Shown piece by piece: positions 33,201-48,200 of a stretch of DNA of 64,000 nucleotides. The first letter of the stretch is position 1. Every line of letters begins with the position of its first letter. The notes under the pieces were generated by a model that was not told where the DNA came from, did no database searches, and saw only the letters and a list, made by a program, of their open reading frames with translations. The translations under genes and the position numbers were made by a program. The DNA comes from Branchiostoma lanceolatum (taxonomy: Eukaryota; Chordata; Leptocardii; Amphioxiformes; Branchiostomatidae): positions 26,310,642 through 26,374,641 of the forward strand of contig NC_089722.1 of assembly GCF_035083965.1 (NCBI RefSeq), written 5' to 3'.

Positions 33201-36200
33201 CACATACACACACGCGCACGCACACACACACACACACACACACTCACACAAGCACAAAGTCACGCACAAACACACGCATACATACATACACAAGCACATG
33301 TACAAACACAAGCACGCAAAGACACACACACACACACACACACACATGTGCACACACACACACAAACATGTACACACACATCAAACACACGCATGCGCAC
33401 ACACACTACTGATCCCGTTACCTGGACGGCCCTGTTCAGGATCGCCTTCACGTCTTGGTACGGCAGACTGCTGGCGTTGTTGACGATGTAGTACGTCAGG
33501 TGCGTTTTAGTCCACTTCTCACCTGTGGAGGGCGACAAAACGACGTAATGGCGCAAAGCATGGATGGCTAACTTTTTTATTCATGAACAAAATACTAGTA
33601 AATGAAGTGAATTAACAAAACATTCATTCACATTAGGAATGAGACGGGTTAAAAAAAAGCATAATTACACGAGATATATCTCAATGAAGTGATCAACAGC
33701 TAAGTTTTACACCATCAGCTTATCATTGATTTTGAAGCTTTGATGTACTTAAAGCATAACTTCCGAATTTCAATTTAAGATGTTATTCATTATGAAAAAA
33801 ATGTCCTAAGATAATATTCAAAGGTTACGTCCTAATAAAAGTGTTTCGCTCATATATGAAAACCTAACGTTGAATATACTCAGTATATATACTTTTTATA
33901 CCTTGAAGTGTGTACCTTTTGGTTCTCCGCCTGTCTTCCTCGAACCTACTGCGCATGTCTGACGTTGATGACCTTTCACCCTTTCCCAGGAGCCCCGTGC
34001 CGAGCTTGTCTTCGACACCACAACGAGACTGTTTCATTTTGGTGGTGGTCGCAGAGTCGAGTTGACCGGTGACCGGGAGGTTGGACATCAGCTGAAAATC
34101 CCTAAAATAACAAGGAATGCATTTTTATGTAGATTAACTTGCCTAGGCAAATGCATGCAAATATATGCAAACATCTTCTACTTTGAATACGGAGTGACGC
34201 CATGTTGGTTGGTTTAGACCTAGACCCATACATATCATTATGTGCATGTGTATCGTATTGTGTTTGCAACATAACTATTTATCATAAATGTCAACTTCCA
34301 GGTTTACCTTAACCGTTCAACATGGCGGACAAAGCTTACGTCATAATCACGTGACTGTTGACACCCAATTTGCCTTTATCAATTTGTACAAATGCTACCT
34401 TGACCACACCCAACAAGTCCACAAGATTGGCCTTGCCCTTTAGGCTGACTAATGATTAAGAAACAGGTGGAAACTAGAATATTGAATGACGTACACAGGC
34501 ACAATCGTCTACGCCAAGAATCAACGATGCACAGCGGAATTCGGAAATAAAGGTCAAATCATGTCCGGGAGTGCTGTCAATCAAAACCAACGTGTCCTCC
34601 CTTCTTGCTTGGATAGAACACGTTCTGCCCTTGGCAGCTTTTTCCCACCACCCACGTAACCGAACTTGACCTTCATTCTCTGGGAATAAATCAAACGCCA
34701 AGGTCATGGCTCCGCGACAGCAAGCCTGACTGTTCCAAAAACTTACAGCTAAGAACCTGCTGTTTTAGGCTGGTAATCTTCCTGCCACAAACAAAGCTAT
34801 GTTGTTTCAAAACTTGATTCAGCTGCCGTTATCATTTAATCAGTATTATCTTAGTGACTTGGTAACTCATAAATGATGCCCTGCTTCCAAAAATTGTTGT
34901 CGAAACAGAACATAGAACCATATCAATTTCGCTCAAGCATTCTGCGTTTTGTAAAAATAATCGACTTAAATTGGAACTCAACAGTTTTTTCGTCTCAGGC
35001 CATACTAGTATCCTTGACCGTTCCAGGCCGATGCATTTGACCGAATTAAAGAAATACACTCTCTAAATTTGAACCATATTCTGTCGTGATACTTGATACG
35101 ACACAACATGGAGAGCTTCGGGACCGTTTCTGCGAGGAGACAGCGCTGTAGCGTTCCCTTGGCACGTTAGAGATAAAAGACAGCGGTTTCAGGGTAGATT
35201 TGAGACAGGGCCTGACTATCATTAGGGATGACACACACAGCGTCCTCTTGTTTCACTACTGAGATTAGAGACCATGTTTTCATTTGGCCTACGTGATCAG
35301 CGTGATCAAAGGAATTAGAACTGGGAGAATTTTGTTTAGGTCGGTGTTCATCAATCTTCTCCATTGTAATACCAGACATCTGGGATAACCGTGAAAGGAG
35401 AGGATATAACATTTACAGATATAGATAACGTCAGGATGGAACCTTACTAACATATCTTTAATTCAATAATTCACTCTGTTCATGACATAATCTTTATCTT
35501 CTACTTCGTGTTATGTTAACGAATTCTTGCCATACTTTGTACCATGTACAATTGTCGTGCAATAAAGTTCTTCTATCAAATGTCTGCTTCCTCAATTTTT
35601 CCCTTCAAACTTTGTTTTCCACCCATTGATTTGTTTTGTATCCAAGGATAGATCTACTAGTAATTTCCTATAGAAATATGAATCATTTGCTGCAATCCCG
35701 CCGCCCGGAATGGGGTCATGACCGGGTAAACTTTCCCATGCGAACAGTAAGGATGTTTTCAACCCATTTCATTGACATCAGATGGAAACCTTGCCCTCCG
35801 CAAATCTACCGTGACCAAGTCAGCTGGGTACTTAACCGTTTTTAAGAAAGATAGTGACAAGAAGACGAAAGTGTACTCTAATTATATAAGTCTAATATAA
35901 GTTGAATTTTGAAATTCACAAAATAAAGTTACTGGTTACAAACCTCTCTGAACATGTTTTCCGTTCATTTTGCACATATCTTCTTTTGTTGGTTTTTGTA
36001 TCCTTCAATACAGAAATCTACGATTCTACTCATATTTTCGATTGATCGAACATGCCATCTTCTTTCACCAATCCATATATCTGCTGCTACTGGCATGTTC
36101 CTGAACATAAGGTAACACCCCCCCCCCCCTTGTGCATTGCAAACGATGGACGAGCAACCTGCGATGACATCGTGTGATTCAAAATGACGTCATGTATTTT

Positions 36201-39200
36201 ACTGTGCCGGTGGGGTAAGGCCTGTGTAGGTACGTATGCAGCAGGCAGTATTTCCCGTTACCTTATGGCCTCCTCCCAGGTCGATGGCTCGTGTTGAACG
36301 CCCTGTTTCAGGGGTTTGATGTAGCCGAACTTGTGCAGGTACTCCTGCAAGGAAGGTATGGAAAGAACAACATTTAGTTTGTGACCTTTAACTCATTTTC
36401 TTTTATTCTCTTATTCTTTTAAAAGAGATATAGAGGCCAGAAGAAACTAGCAAGTACCAAGCCAGGAAATCACTGTTCAGTTCAAGTACATTATTTGACT
36501 TGGACCGCTGAAAATTGAATTCTGATGTTTGGTTACAGAGTCTGTAATAATTGGCGCATAGTGAAGAAAACGAACTCACTAATTGTCCTTACATGCGACG
36601 ATCTAAAAGATTTTGGACGAGAAGATTCAAGATTTGTCCGCAAAGAACCCAACACACTTATCGAGAAGAGTAGGGGTGACCCGGTGTGCTTGGCCCAAAA
36701 CGCGAGCCGTAGCGAAGCCGCGCATTTCACTACCACTAACTACTTGAAAAAGCATCATGCTTCACCTCAAATGAGGATGCCTTGAAACGGAAAAAACGTT
36801 CGTGTTCGGCCCATCGGTTTTTTCTGTGAGGTAGTTTCCACAATAACATGCGGGTCACGGAAATTTCCCAAGATATCACACAAGCTGTGGTACAGTCCAG
36901 TCGGGTATCAAGTGTTAAATCGTGCAATTTTACGCAGTTGCCGTAGATTTCGCGCAATTTGGGTCAATTTTATGCTCATTTTATGCTTATATTGACCAAC
37001 TGTGCCTCCGCATTCCTTGAGTATTCGGTTTCTGTCATCAACGTTTCACTCATTCATCATTGAAACCACTTCGAGTTGAAATGAAGCTATGATACAAGTT
37101 GTGAAAATGTTAACGCGTTGTACACTCCAAATTGAAAACTGCCTCCGCTCCGGGTTATATAGTTAAGTCTATCATCAATCTCATAGCCATAGGATATTAC
37201 AGCAGAAAAAGTAATGATAATGATTTGTTAAAAGATTTCAAGCTTCCGTAAGGAAGTCTATGGATTCTAACAACATTCCATGAGAGAAATATTCAAAACA
37301 TCGGAATTGACCATGACCTGTACAAACCCTCATCGACATTGGAGTCTCCAGAAGCTATAAGACAATGAGCAGCATTAGAGTGGAGTTTAGGCGTTTTAAT
37401 CAATTATTTTTCCATCCCTTCTTCATGCCATTGTTGGAAGACAGGTATAAGTCCTGAAACAACAACTCCGTCGTTTTTCCACGGTATCAGTTCCGTTTGA
37501 TTGACGCGAGGAAATTGCACTTATCTTGTCCTGACTCTGCGGATTTGCTGCTCCAGTTACGGTTGGACACGGCGAGGACTTCCTCACACTTACCTGGTCA
37601 GCGGTCTCTACCGGGGCTGTAGACTGGGTTCGCTCGGCCACTGTGAGCTTATACCCCGCCTGGACAACGAGGTAAAATCACCGGCGTTGGCGTGGTTGTC
37701 CAGGCGGGTTAGAAGCTTACAGTGGCCGAGGAAACCCAGTTTACAGCCCCGGGGGATGCTGGTGACCAGGTTGCCTCACACCGTTGGATACGAACCTTTG
37801 GACATAATTTTACTTTTAGGTAATATTTGACTCTCTCTCTCTCTTGTTAATGGCACATGTCCATACTTAGAACTTACGACTCAATAAATACGTCGGTATA
37901 ATCTACTCAATGTCAAAGTTAAACCTAAATTTTGCATTTATCAAAGTTTTTCCCTCGACGGCTCGACCCCTAGTCTCCACCACACACTGGTCAAATCAGC
38001 AGATAAAAGGAACATTGTCCATGCGCCCGTGGAAGGTCACTTGGGTCACACGGGCCGGAGATAGTGGCCGTTAACGTACACGATTGCCCCACAAACTGAC
38101 CACTACTCACTAAGCACTGCCGACGTCTGTCCAGAGGGAGTACGTCTGCTTTCAGTTAGTGCAATCGGAAGACGGAAAGTCCGCAACTTAAAATTCCCTA
38201 TCAAAAAAACACAAGTTTCATATTCATAGGCTCAATGCAGAACGTTCCTCAGAATTTGTCGGTGTGGTATTTCACATTCTCTACCTTTTAATGGTTCCTA
38301 AAGAATTATCCGTAGCCAGATCATGTTGCCAAATGAAACGCCAAAAATCCAAAAATGGCAGCTTCGTTTCTAGTCTTTAGAACACTTTGAGAACCTGTTT
38401 CACGCATCCTTGATGTTTTACTTGATAACCCCCAAGAGTATCGCGTTGCACTGATTGACCTTCTTAATACAAAACTATTCATGCTAGCGCTGCTTTCATA
38501 ACCTTGGCCTTGACGGTCGACAACAGAATTCAGTAGAAAACTGGACAATGTCAACCAAGTCCAATAATGAGTACCCCGGATGCCAGACCCGTAATTTCTA
38601 AAATATCTGTCCCACACGATAGATATTTTAGAGATCGAGATTCTTGCATCCAGGCTAAAGAATGAGGAGAACTACATGCATGTTCTGCCAGCTAGTTACG
38701 TGTTTAAACATGGATAGCCTACAATGGAGCTTGGACATGTCTACCTAGCACATACTGCGCAGTTGTTCATTTCAAGAGGTCACAAAGAAGGGCAATGCCC
38801 TGAAGCTAAGATTGATACATCGTCCTTGCGTACACTCAGACATGATACATAATTATACATAATCTAATTTGTGGCGATATCAATCCATTTATCCATCAAT
38901 AACCGTTATCTTGGCGAGATTCGTTTACTATCTCTTGAGCAAGGCCAGGGCCCGTCCTTCTTGGACCTGTATTTGTGGCGATATCAATCCATTTATCCGT
39001 CAATAACCGTTATCTTGACGAGATTCGTTTACTATCTCTTGAGCAAGGCCAGGGCCTGTCCCTCTTGGACCTGTATCCTCCAGATGACTCTATCTAAACC
39101 ACATATTGAACAATCATTTAACCGACTTTCACAACATCTTATAGCATTCTCTACCCAAGCCGTGTCCCGGTGGGTATATAAACTAACCACGAGAGGCTCC

Positions 39201-42200
39201 CCACAGGCGGTACCGAGGTTGGGTAAGGTAAATCCGTGTAGTTCATCCCAGTTTGATCCTAGATAATTTTCCCCACATGGCCGGATATGCCCGGGTGCTT
39301 GTCTTGGAAACCTGACAACCTCGGAGCTTCATGAGGCTACCTACCTGGACAGTGGTGATCCAACTCTTTGATCACTACATCACAAGCACTTCATAATCTT
39401 CATCACTAAGACACGTTGTGGAACGCAAAAACATTAAGGGTAGTAAATATGAAGAAACTGAAACCTTTCAGGTATTTTGTTTGTTTGTTTATTGCTTAGT
39501 CGGTAACGGATAATTGTTGCTTACCGCAGTCTTTGTCGGGATTAACGTTAAATTGGTTAAGACCAAGAGGAATGATGGCAAATTTGTGCAACAGACAGTT
39601 CCAAGATACGATCATCCTGTATTATGAAGAGCGGTACATGTGAGCCCAATTACTTTATGCCACTAAGAAAACTTGCAATGAAGACGTTTATGCTACCGTT
39701 CAAGAACGACACTGATTTTTTTTACTGGTTTGAAGTAGTCCTTTCCTTGGCTAAATGATATATCAGCTAAAAAGAGCCGTTTTCATTGAACACAAATGAT
39801 GGCATCTCATTGTCACCTCATCAGTATCTGATTCGTAAGAACCTGTTGCTGCATGGTCTTAACCTGGTATCCATCCGAATCTCATTCTGATTGTATCTAG
39901 ATACATGGATATGACAGTAGTAAGGGTAGTGGATAGGGGACCGGGTACGGATACTGGATAGGGTACGGGTACCGGATAGGGTTGGTTACTTTATAGTATG
40001 ATATGGGTACTTGATAAGGTACGGTGCTGGATAGGGCGCGGGTACTGGATAGGGATACCATGGAGAAGAAGACATACGGATGGATACCAGGCTGACATGC
40101 TCAGTCCAACTGACAATAGGTGTGTCTGTGTCTGTGGGATGGTTTGCTCGGGTCATCTATATCTGTGCATGTTTCCTGCTGTCCTTCGTTTCCAGATCTA
40201 ACAGATGACATTCCACACAGATCTGTCAGCACGCCGACATCAACAAGGTCAACTCCAGAGCCTTCGACGACACCTAATCCTGTTTTCTCTCTCACCAAGA
40301 CGAGAGCAAGAAAAACATCCCTCCTCCTACACACCTGCCCCCAGAGTGCACCGGGCGGGGCGCACGCAGCAAATCTCGCGTGGTTTAGCGTTGTTTACTT
40401 CACGCTGGTAAATCCTCCCGCTAATCTACAGTCCCTGCAGCTACCACTTGAACAAATATTATCTCTAAGATTATTCTTGGCTCGGAACCAGTAGTTTCCA
40501 CCCACTTCAAGTTCTGTCTTCAATTATCATTCGATCTGGCGATCTTTCATCCGGTGCGATTCTGAATAAATACCCCCCGGCTGAGGAGAGGGCTTACATC
40601 AAATCTTTTCTGAAGAAACATTCACGGCCCGAAGGATGGAGACAAAATTAGGATCATATGGCAAGCACTACATGAATCAATGCGTCACAACAGGACTAGC
40701 ATAGTGTTAATCTTTAAATAGTCACGGACGGAGACTGCTTTCAATATTACATATGGAGCAAGTCTCTGTCCATCATATCTACATATTAGATCACTATGCC
40801 AGGTAGATCGCTATGGTTTGTTGTAGCTATAGATGCTAATACTGTACTTACTTCTTTAAAGGTTTTGTCTATTTACAAAATACGAAGAATTTCTGTAAAC
40901 GTTAAACATTACCTGTGCCGTATGAATCTGCAAGATATGTTGGTTTCCACTACTTTCACAGAATGTAAAGCAAGGCTCGGTTTAGTCAAGGAAGGTTGTA
41001 GATATGTGGTCTGTATGGAAAACTTGTAACGTTTTGTTATCAATATCCGTTGCATGTTTTAATTCTAAAGAATAGAGAAAAAGAGAGTTTCAGTTGCCGA
41101 GACACTCACTGGTAAAGCTCATTAATAAAATCTATGCTAATTTCATGCATAGAAATCGTTCCCTAATCAAGTGCTATACAGCTGTAACAATGCTTTAAAC
41201 GTAGCCTTAACTGTTCCTGATCTTAGCAGTATACGAAACATTGTTGAATCTGAAGGGTACCTAAGAATGCCTCTAACCCTTCCTACAAACATCAGGGTCA
41301 AAATCGGTTGCATGCCCGCAGCAGGTTCGTTAATACAATGGCCTTTTTGATCAGTGACAAGCATTTGTTAGGCTAGAAGTTTAAATGTGAATCATGTCCC
41401 AACTAATTTGGACCTATTTTTTCACACTTGAACTACTTTGATCCTGTTCCAGAAACCTGTTCTGTATTTAGAGGTAAAGAAATCATTGAGTTCCTGAAAA
41501 ACTCAAACTTATTGCATTTGGCAACTTCTTTTGTAACCATTAGTGCAAACAATGTCTGTTTTCGAATGTCTAATTGGTAAATTGTACTGCCAATTTCATT
41601 TCCAATCTTTTCTTGTTTTCCCGCATTCGTCAGGCGTCATACTAACAAGCGAGACGTTTTTATCTAGACAAGACAATCAAGGTTTGTCCAGGTCACGGCG
41701 TTTGTGGAATTATTCCTGTTAGGGGCAACGATCTGCGCGAATTGTGTATCAGCAGTGCCGATCTATCTGTTCGTCTGCACCCCCTCGGGCACCGTCAATC
41801 CCAAAGAGCGTTGCGGTATTCCAACCTGTAGACATTCCCCCCGAAAGGTACATGAGAAAAGCTCTAAATCTTGATAACAAAATTGTCAAAGGGCTTCAAT
41901 TAACATTCTTTTCCCAAGCACCGTCTGGTGACTTCACCAAATTTTGCCCTCCAACGTCAAGAACACCCGCATGCACCCTTCGCCCAAGGTAGACATTTAA
42001 TGAACTAAGTACATGTGACATGGTTACGTTTGAGTCCCCTAAACGATGTGGAATTTGTCGTATGCGTCAGAAGGGATCAAGGTTCATTGTTGGCATGTTA
42101 GTATTTCATGTCGGTGATTTTTTTCATACAGAAAACACCTGTCTAGTTGACTTCGGCATTGCACCCAAGGTAATAGGACCTCAAAGCGTAGTTCTGAGTC

Positions 42201-45200
42201 GAAGCGTAGTGTTTTTCGATATCTGAAAATGCGATGTGTCTTCTATACGGCTCGCGTTTTCAGCCAAGCATCCCTACTTTTTTCAAGTGTGTTGGGTTCT
42301 TTGACACGTCAAGTTTTGACGCCTGACGATCCCTCATACACAGGACCGCAACAGGAAAAGATCTTAAACCGCACTGGGAAGCCACAAAACGTCAAAAGAA
42401 TGCCATTAGCTTCTTGCAAACTCCATTAGAACTATTCGACAATCTTTCTTTCTAATCATTGTAACCAGAATCGTAGAGTGCTCTGTTGCATTCCTCTATC
42501 CCTATCGCTAGACTTGAGTTTCAAAACGAACTTAACGAAGAATTGCTTACAACTTAGTGACCCTTTCCAGAAGGCGTCGGTGTCGTGAAACGGCTGATAA
42601 GTTAATCTGATGGAAGTCAGTGGGGGTCTCTGGATTACCGTAGGGCTAACACGACACCAGTACGATTAGAGATCACGTGCACGGCCAGGTGTGTTCACCT
42701 GTTTACATCTCTACTTACGAAATACCTGACTGTGGAACAGACTTTAAATCAGGCATTGAAGTGATTTTTCCTAAAAACATGTACTGTTGTAGCCCAAGTG
42801 TCGTCCTAGTTAGCCCCAGGGATCCTATACCTAGGTGGTATTTCGATAAAGCATTTTTCTATTCTTCCAAATGTAACATGAAATGCGATATTCCTTCCAA
42901 TATGTACCTATTATCCAATACATTCTGAAATATCCGTTCCCTCACCTCTTGATCTCAGTGTCAAGAAGTCAGAAAAGTGTAAAACGTTTTTGCGTGACGA
43001 TGTTCAGAACCAGAACATCATCTAGTGAAGAAGTGAGGTTGAAAATGTCCTGAAGACAGATGTAATTACTGGACTCTGTGATTATCATGATGCTGAAATG
43101 AGTCTGTAAACTTTCTCTGCATCCAATTCCATATCGCACGATATACCCATGATCCTCTAAGGCCCTGCTCCTAACCTGTCACCCCCCCCCTCCCCCTATG
43201 ACGGTGATGTCGCCATGGCATTGGAAACGACATTGGGTTGACCTTGACACATTCAATCGGATTCACACACACTTTACACATTCATTCCTCTTCATCTAAT
43301 ACAGAAATAGTTTTACTACATAAACTTAACTCACAACAGTTGCACACTCTGCAAAGCATGGGAAGTTTTGGCAACAACTCGAACAGGTACCCGAATGGCG
43401 ATGTTTACACACTTAATGACATAACTACAAAACGGCACAACGGAAGACTCATGTTAATTGTTGCAGACTTGTCGTAAAATCTGATCTCAAAAGCATTGCA
43501 ATGCTGCGTGTTAAATGAACACTTGCCACTAAAACATTAGATACATCCGCTCGTAATGAGAGAACACCCCTCCCCCTAACCACCAGTACAGACGATGGTC
43601 ACTGCTAATTCAAGCTTGCCTGTTTCCATTGGACCCAGTTGGAATTTAATTATGTCAGTAATGAATCGGACGGAAGTTCTCTTTATGGTGAAGTCTGTTT
43701 CCATTCCGGTTGACATTAAAGGCACCAGAGGTTCAGTTTTCAGGATCTGGGGCAATTTAGACACGTATATCAGGACCCGAAATACTTTTTTGTTACCTCA
43801 TTGAACGTCAGAAAATTTGACAGAAATTCTACCTGAAATTCCAAATATGATTCTGCACAATACACACGCCTTCCCAAACACTTGAAGTTTGTACTCTCTT
43901 CTTGCGTAGCTATGTAATACTAATACTACAGCTTCTAACAGTTCAGGCTTTTGTATGACGTTGTTACCGCATGGTAGCTTAATCAAGTTTACCTGCAATC
44001 TGAAATTTGCAGATGGGCATTTTGAACCCTGTAGCGTACGATGTCTACATAATTTTGTGTACAGAGAAAGCCACGTTCCTCTGGGACTTTTAACCTTTAG
44101 CACACTGAAGTAGCCGTTTGGCAGAGTTAGGCAGCAGGGAGAAGTTTAACTTTTTCAATCATCTACTCTGCCATACCTTAATCGCCTTGAGCTTTCGTCC
44201 AGACATTAGTGGCAAATACGGATTTGTCTGTATATATCTTACGCCGTGTCACGTGAAAACATCTTCCCTACCAAACGTAACTATCCATCTACAAGCGTCA
44301 CTTAGTACAACTTCTAACCGGTATGTAGATAAAATGCTGATAGCACATGGTAGACAATATTTGAGTTTAGAACGAACTTTCTCATTAAACATCGTACTAA
44401 CAAGAAACTGTTTAGCCAGACACGGTGGCATGTGAGAGTTACATAACCGTTGATAATGAGACTTACATACCGCACTATCTGGCATTCTTGCAACCAGTCC
44501 CAGACGGAATCATTTTTTTTAAACTGATTATTTATTACGTAAGGTATATCCCAGTAGAATTCACAAATAAAAAGTTAGTAAAGGTAACAATTTAGTTATT
44601 CAAAACAAGCTGCATAACACGTGAGTATGGCGTCCGTTCAGAACACTGGCAGATGAGAAATCTTTTGCTAAAAATATTCTCAATGAGTCAATCAATCGTT
44701 TGTATTTTCTACCCTCAAAATGACGTCGTTTTGGCTTCAAAACACACTCCAGCTTTGACCCATAGCCATCCACACAAACCAAACCACCTCGGGAACTTAT
44801 TAGCCCTATTAGTTCGTTTCCGACTCAACCTTAACAAGTTTTCCACGGTGTGTTGTTTTACGTTGTTGGCGATCTTAACTGTGGGTAGCGAGCACACGCT
44901 GTGTGGTACAACAACAGAGATCGGGGGATAAAAGTCGTCTGTTAACGGTGGCCAGAACAATATTGGCTGGAATGCGATAGTTTGGCTGGATTGACAGAGT
45001 TAGAACTGGCGGTGGGACCAAACTCTGCCAAAACTAGCAGGGTTAAGACCACAGGTTTGTCGCGGGAATGTTTGTTGGGTGGATGTTCGCACACTCGCCA
45101 TTCCAGATTCATGACCATCGTCAGTACCTGGGCTTGGGAGAATTACAGGGGTGTCAAGTTGTTGGCCGCTGCGGAGGAAGTAATCCATCTGTTGCATGGT

Positions 45201-48200
45201 TCTCTAGACCTATTCATGCCGAATGAATACTTTCCTCCGGCGATTTTCCGTCTAGTTACTGAAAATAGAAGTCTAGGGCAAACGTGCAAAAGTTCATTCA
45301 ACTATTAGTACTAAAAGAAAAATGAATCGACGTCCTTCATCGAAGTAAATGACAAGTTCTTTGTGTGCTGTATTAATACAGATAACAAAACAGGGCAAAG
45401 TCACGAACATTTAAAATAGCACTGCAATACTGGTTTACACCACAGTAACAGAGGGAGAATTTGGTGTACATTTTATAAATATTTCTTTGATTCTTGTCGT
45501 TTGAACCAGGATAACATGTGACGTTCTATTTTCATCCACATCTTTTAGATTCATGTACACCAAGCTGTCGGCAGTAGATGGTACAGTATAATCAGGTTAG
45601 ACCAGCCTGAGGTCACAGCCAGCAGGAACTGCCCTCTCCGCATTCTGTGTCCAACAAATCATTCTACCTTAGTACCTAATTATCATCGACAGACTCACAC
45701 ACAATCTGAGCAGAACCTTGGGGAGAAACCATTAATGACGGCTTACTGGAGGGAAATCGCATTACTTGTGCAAGAACCTTACTGAATTGTCCCTTAGCTT
45801 GCTGGCTCTTCGAAATTCAAATGACCGAACCCAGTGTTCTCGCCAGGCCTTTTCAGCATAGGGGCCCCCTATGCTGTGATTTGGACCCCCTATGCTGTGA
45901 TCTGGACCCCTATGCTGTGATCTGGACTCCTATGCTGTGTTTCAACCAGCATAGGGGTGTTTCTTTCTGGGACAAACCTTGTGACCCTTCATATAAAAAG
46001 TTCATATTTGGCTTTAGAATGAGGCTGTGACAGAGGAAAAACTCTCAAAGAAAAATATTTATCCCTCAAAATGCATGAAATAATGTCTCATTGGGTCATG
46101 AATTTACAAATTTTCCGGGGGAACATGCCGGACTCCCTACTCTGGTCATGTCTTCAGCACTCCACGCGTGACTTGCACCGCTATAGTTGGCCTTCTGTAC
46201 CTGACCCCTATGCTGTAAAAAAATTCTGGTGAGAACACTGACCGGACCAATAGTTCGACTTTCTATAAATGCTATGAATTCCAGCCACCTGTGAAACCAA
46301 AAGATGTTAGAACGTACTATTTTAGACGATAGCTAATCTTTCCTTTACATTTAGTAAAACGCAAGACGTTTGTAATTTATGCATATTTCAATATTGACAA
46401 CCTAGCTTCCATGCAGCATATCTTTCAAAGATAAAGGATAGCAAATAGCAAGAAACGTTCCCCTGACACTACTATCATGACTATCAAATCAGCAACTCGA
46501 CACCGAAAGAGTACTCAGCACCTAGATTAGATAAATCGTTTCAGAAAATAGGAATCTAATAGGCATATCAGAGATGACTTCACATATTCTCTCTGGAATT
46601 CTGATCTGGTATCGGCCTGCACAGCTCTTTTAATTAATGTCCGAGCAACTGGTTTTCATGATATGCCTTACTATACCCTACTAGTACTGGTAGACTAATG
46701 ATATTGTCATTCAGTTCTTAAAAAATTTTTTAACGAAATAATTTCAAACGATGACTGAATCATATTTTGAAAAGTTGTTAACGCGTTCTTCAGCAGGATG
46801 AAGTAGTCATTTTTTTTCGACCTCAGTATCGGGATGTCTTGCTGGAAGCTCCGTGGTTATCTGTATCTGTATCTATATAGCCGATACAACCGCCATAAGC
46901 GTAGCACACCAGCTTCGCAGGCACGCGGCGCGGCAGCAGCTGGTCATATTACACAGAACGGTCTGTTACACCTAGTCTTTGCATATCTGACTGTAACCGT
47001 TCTTTAAAGCTACTTAGTGAAGACGCTCCTATAGTACTTGATGACAACGAGTTCCATTCTACTATGGGATCCTATGGTTCTCGGAAAATACGAATTTTTG
47101 AACACATCAATCCTTGGCTGATAACTTCGGTACTTAAAAGCATGACTATTTCTAGTCCTCTTCTGAGCTGGCATTAGATACTTATCAGTCGGTACGTCCA
47201 CAAGTTTATTAGTCATTTTGTACATCATGCAAAGTCTGGTTAGCAAGCGATTTTTCTGAGCCAGCGGTCACTACGGAGGCTAGTACTCAGGCTAGACGGA
47301 AAGAGGCACGCCTCGCTTTTCCAGTAGCCTGGGTCCCACGGCCTCCGTAGCCTGCGGCTCTCCCAGGCAAGCGATAAAGGTGTGCCAGTGGTAACTACGG
47401 AGGCCTGGGACCCAGGGTACTTTTTCAGGCATCTTACCCGCTCAACATGCACAGATAGGACCAGAGAAGAGAGAAGAAGTAGAATCTGTCTAAAGAAACG
47501 TACTGTGGCTGTGTTACTACTCTCAAAGCAGAGGAATGGCTCGTGGCTACAAGTATGGCTTAGCGCCACATCAGAAAGAAAACGGGACAAAAACGCCTAA
47601 AAACACGTCAAAAACCAGCCGGATCCCAACCTCTGCTTGGAGAGTATGTGTAACAGCTAGACCAGGTATGGGTCTGATTTCCCCCACACAGCCGGGGGTA
47701 GAGCGCCCCACCACTAGTACTTCACCCCTCTGCCTCGGTACTGACTCGAAAGGAAAACAATCTCAGTTGGACCTTACAACTCCTACTCAGTACTGCTGTC
47801 CAGACTGACGTCTAAAGAAAACCAGCTAAACCTTACAACTGACATCCCACAAAACGGAGCTTCCACAGCAGTACGGGATAGAGCTTCTGCGTTTCCGTTT
47901 CTTCCTGGTGACCATGTCCCCGGACATATGCTTGCTCAAAGATCGATTACAAACATTCCTAAGGGAGCATAAAAAGATCACAGTAGAAGATAGGGACCAG
48001 GAAACCTCTCTTTAGACGTTAGGGGTAAGCTGACAAGATGACCATGCTGTACCTCACTGCATTTTACATGTGACGAGGAAAAGGATGATCGCAAAATGGT
48101 GTAGAAAATAGTGGGAAAGATAGAGAAAGACAGAGATCTGTCAGAAACCATTTCCTGGACGGCAGAGCTGCGTGTTTCGCGTGCGTTTCGACCTTGCTCT

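Noticed and set aside
33096..33415. Cys/Val-rich and Thr/His-rich frames
   Set aside because: They are translations of the (CA)n microsatellite and have no coding value.
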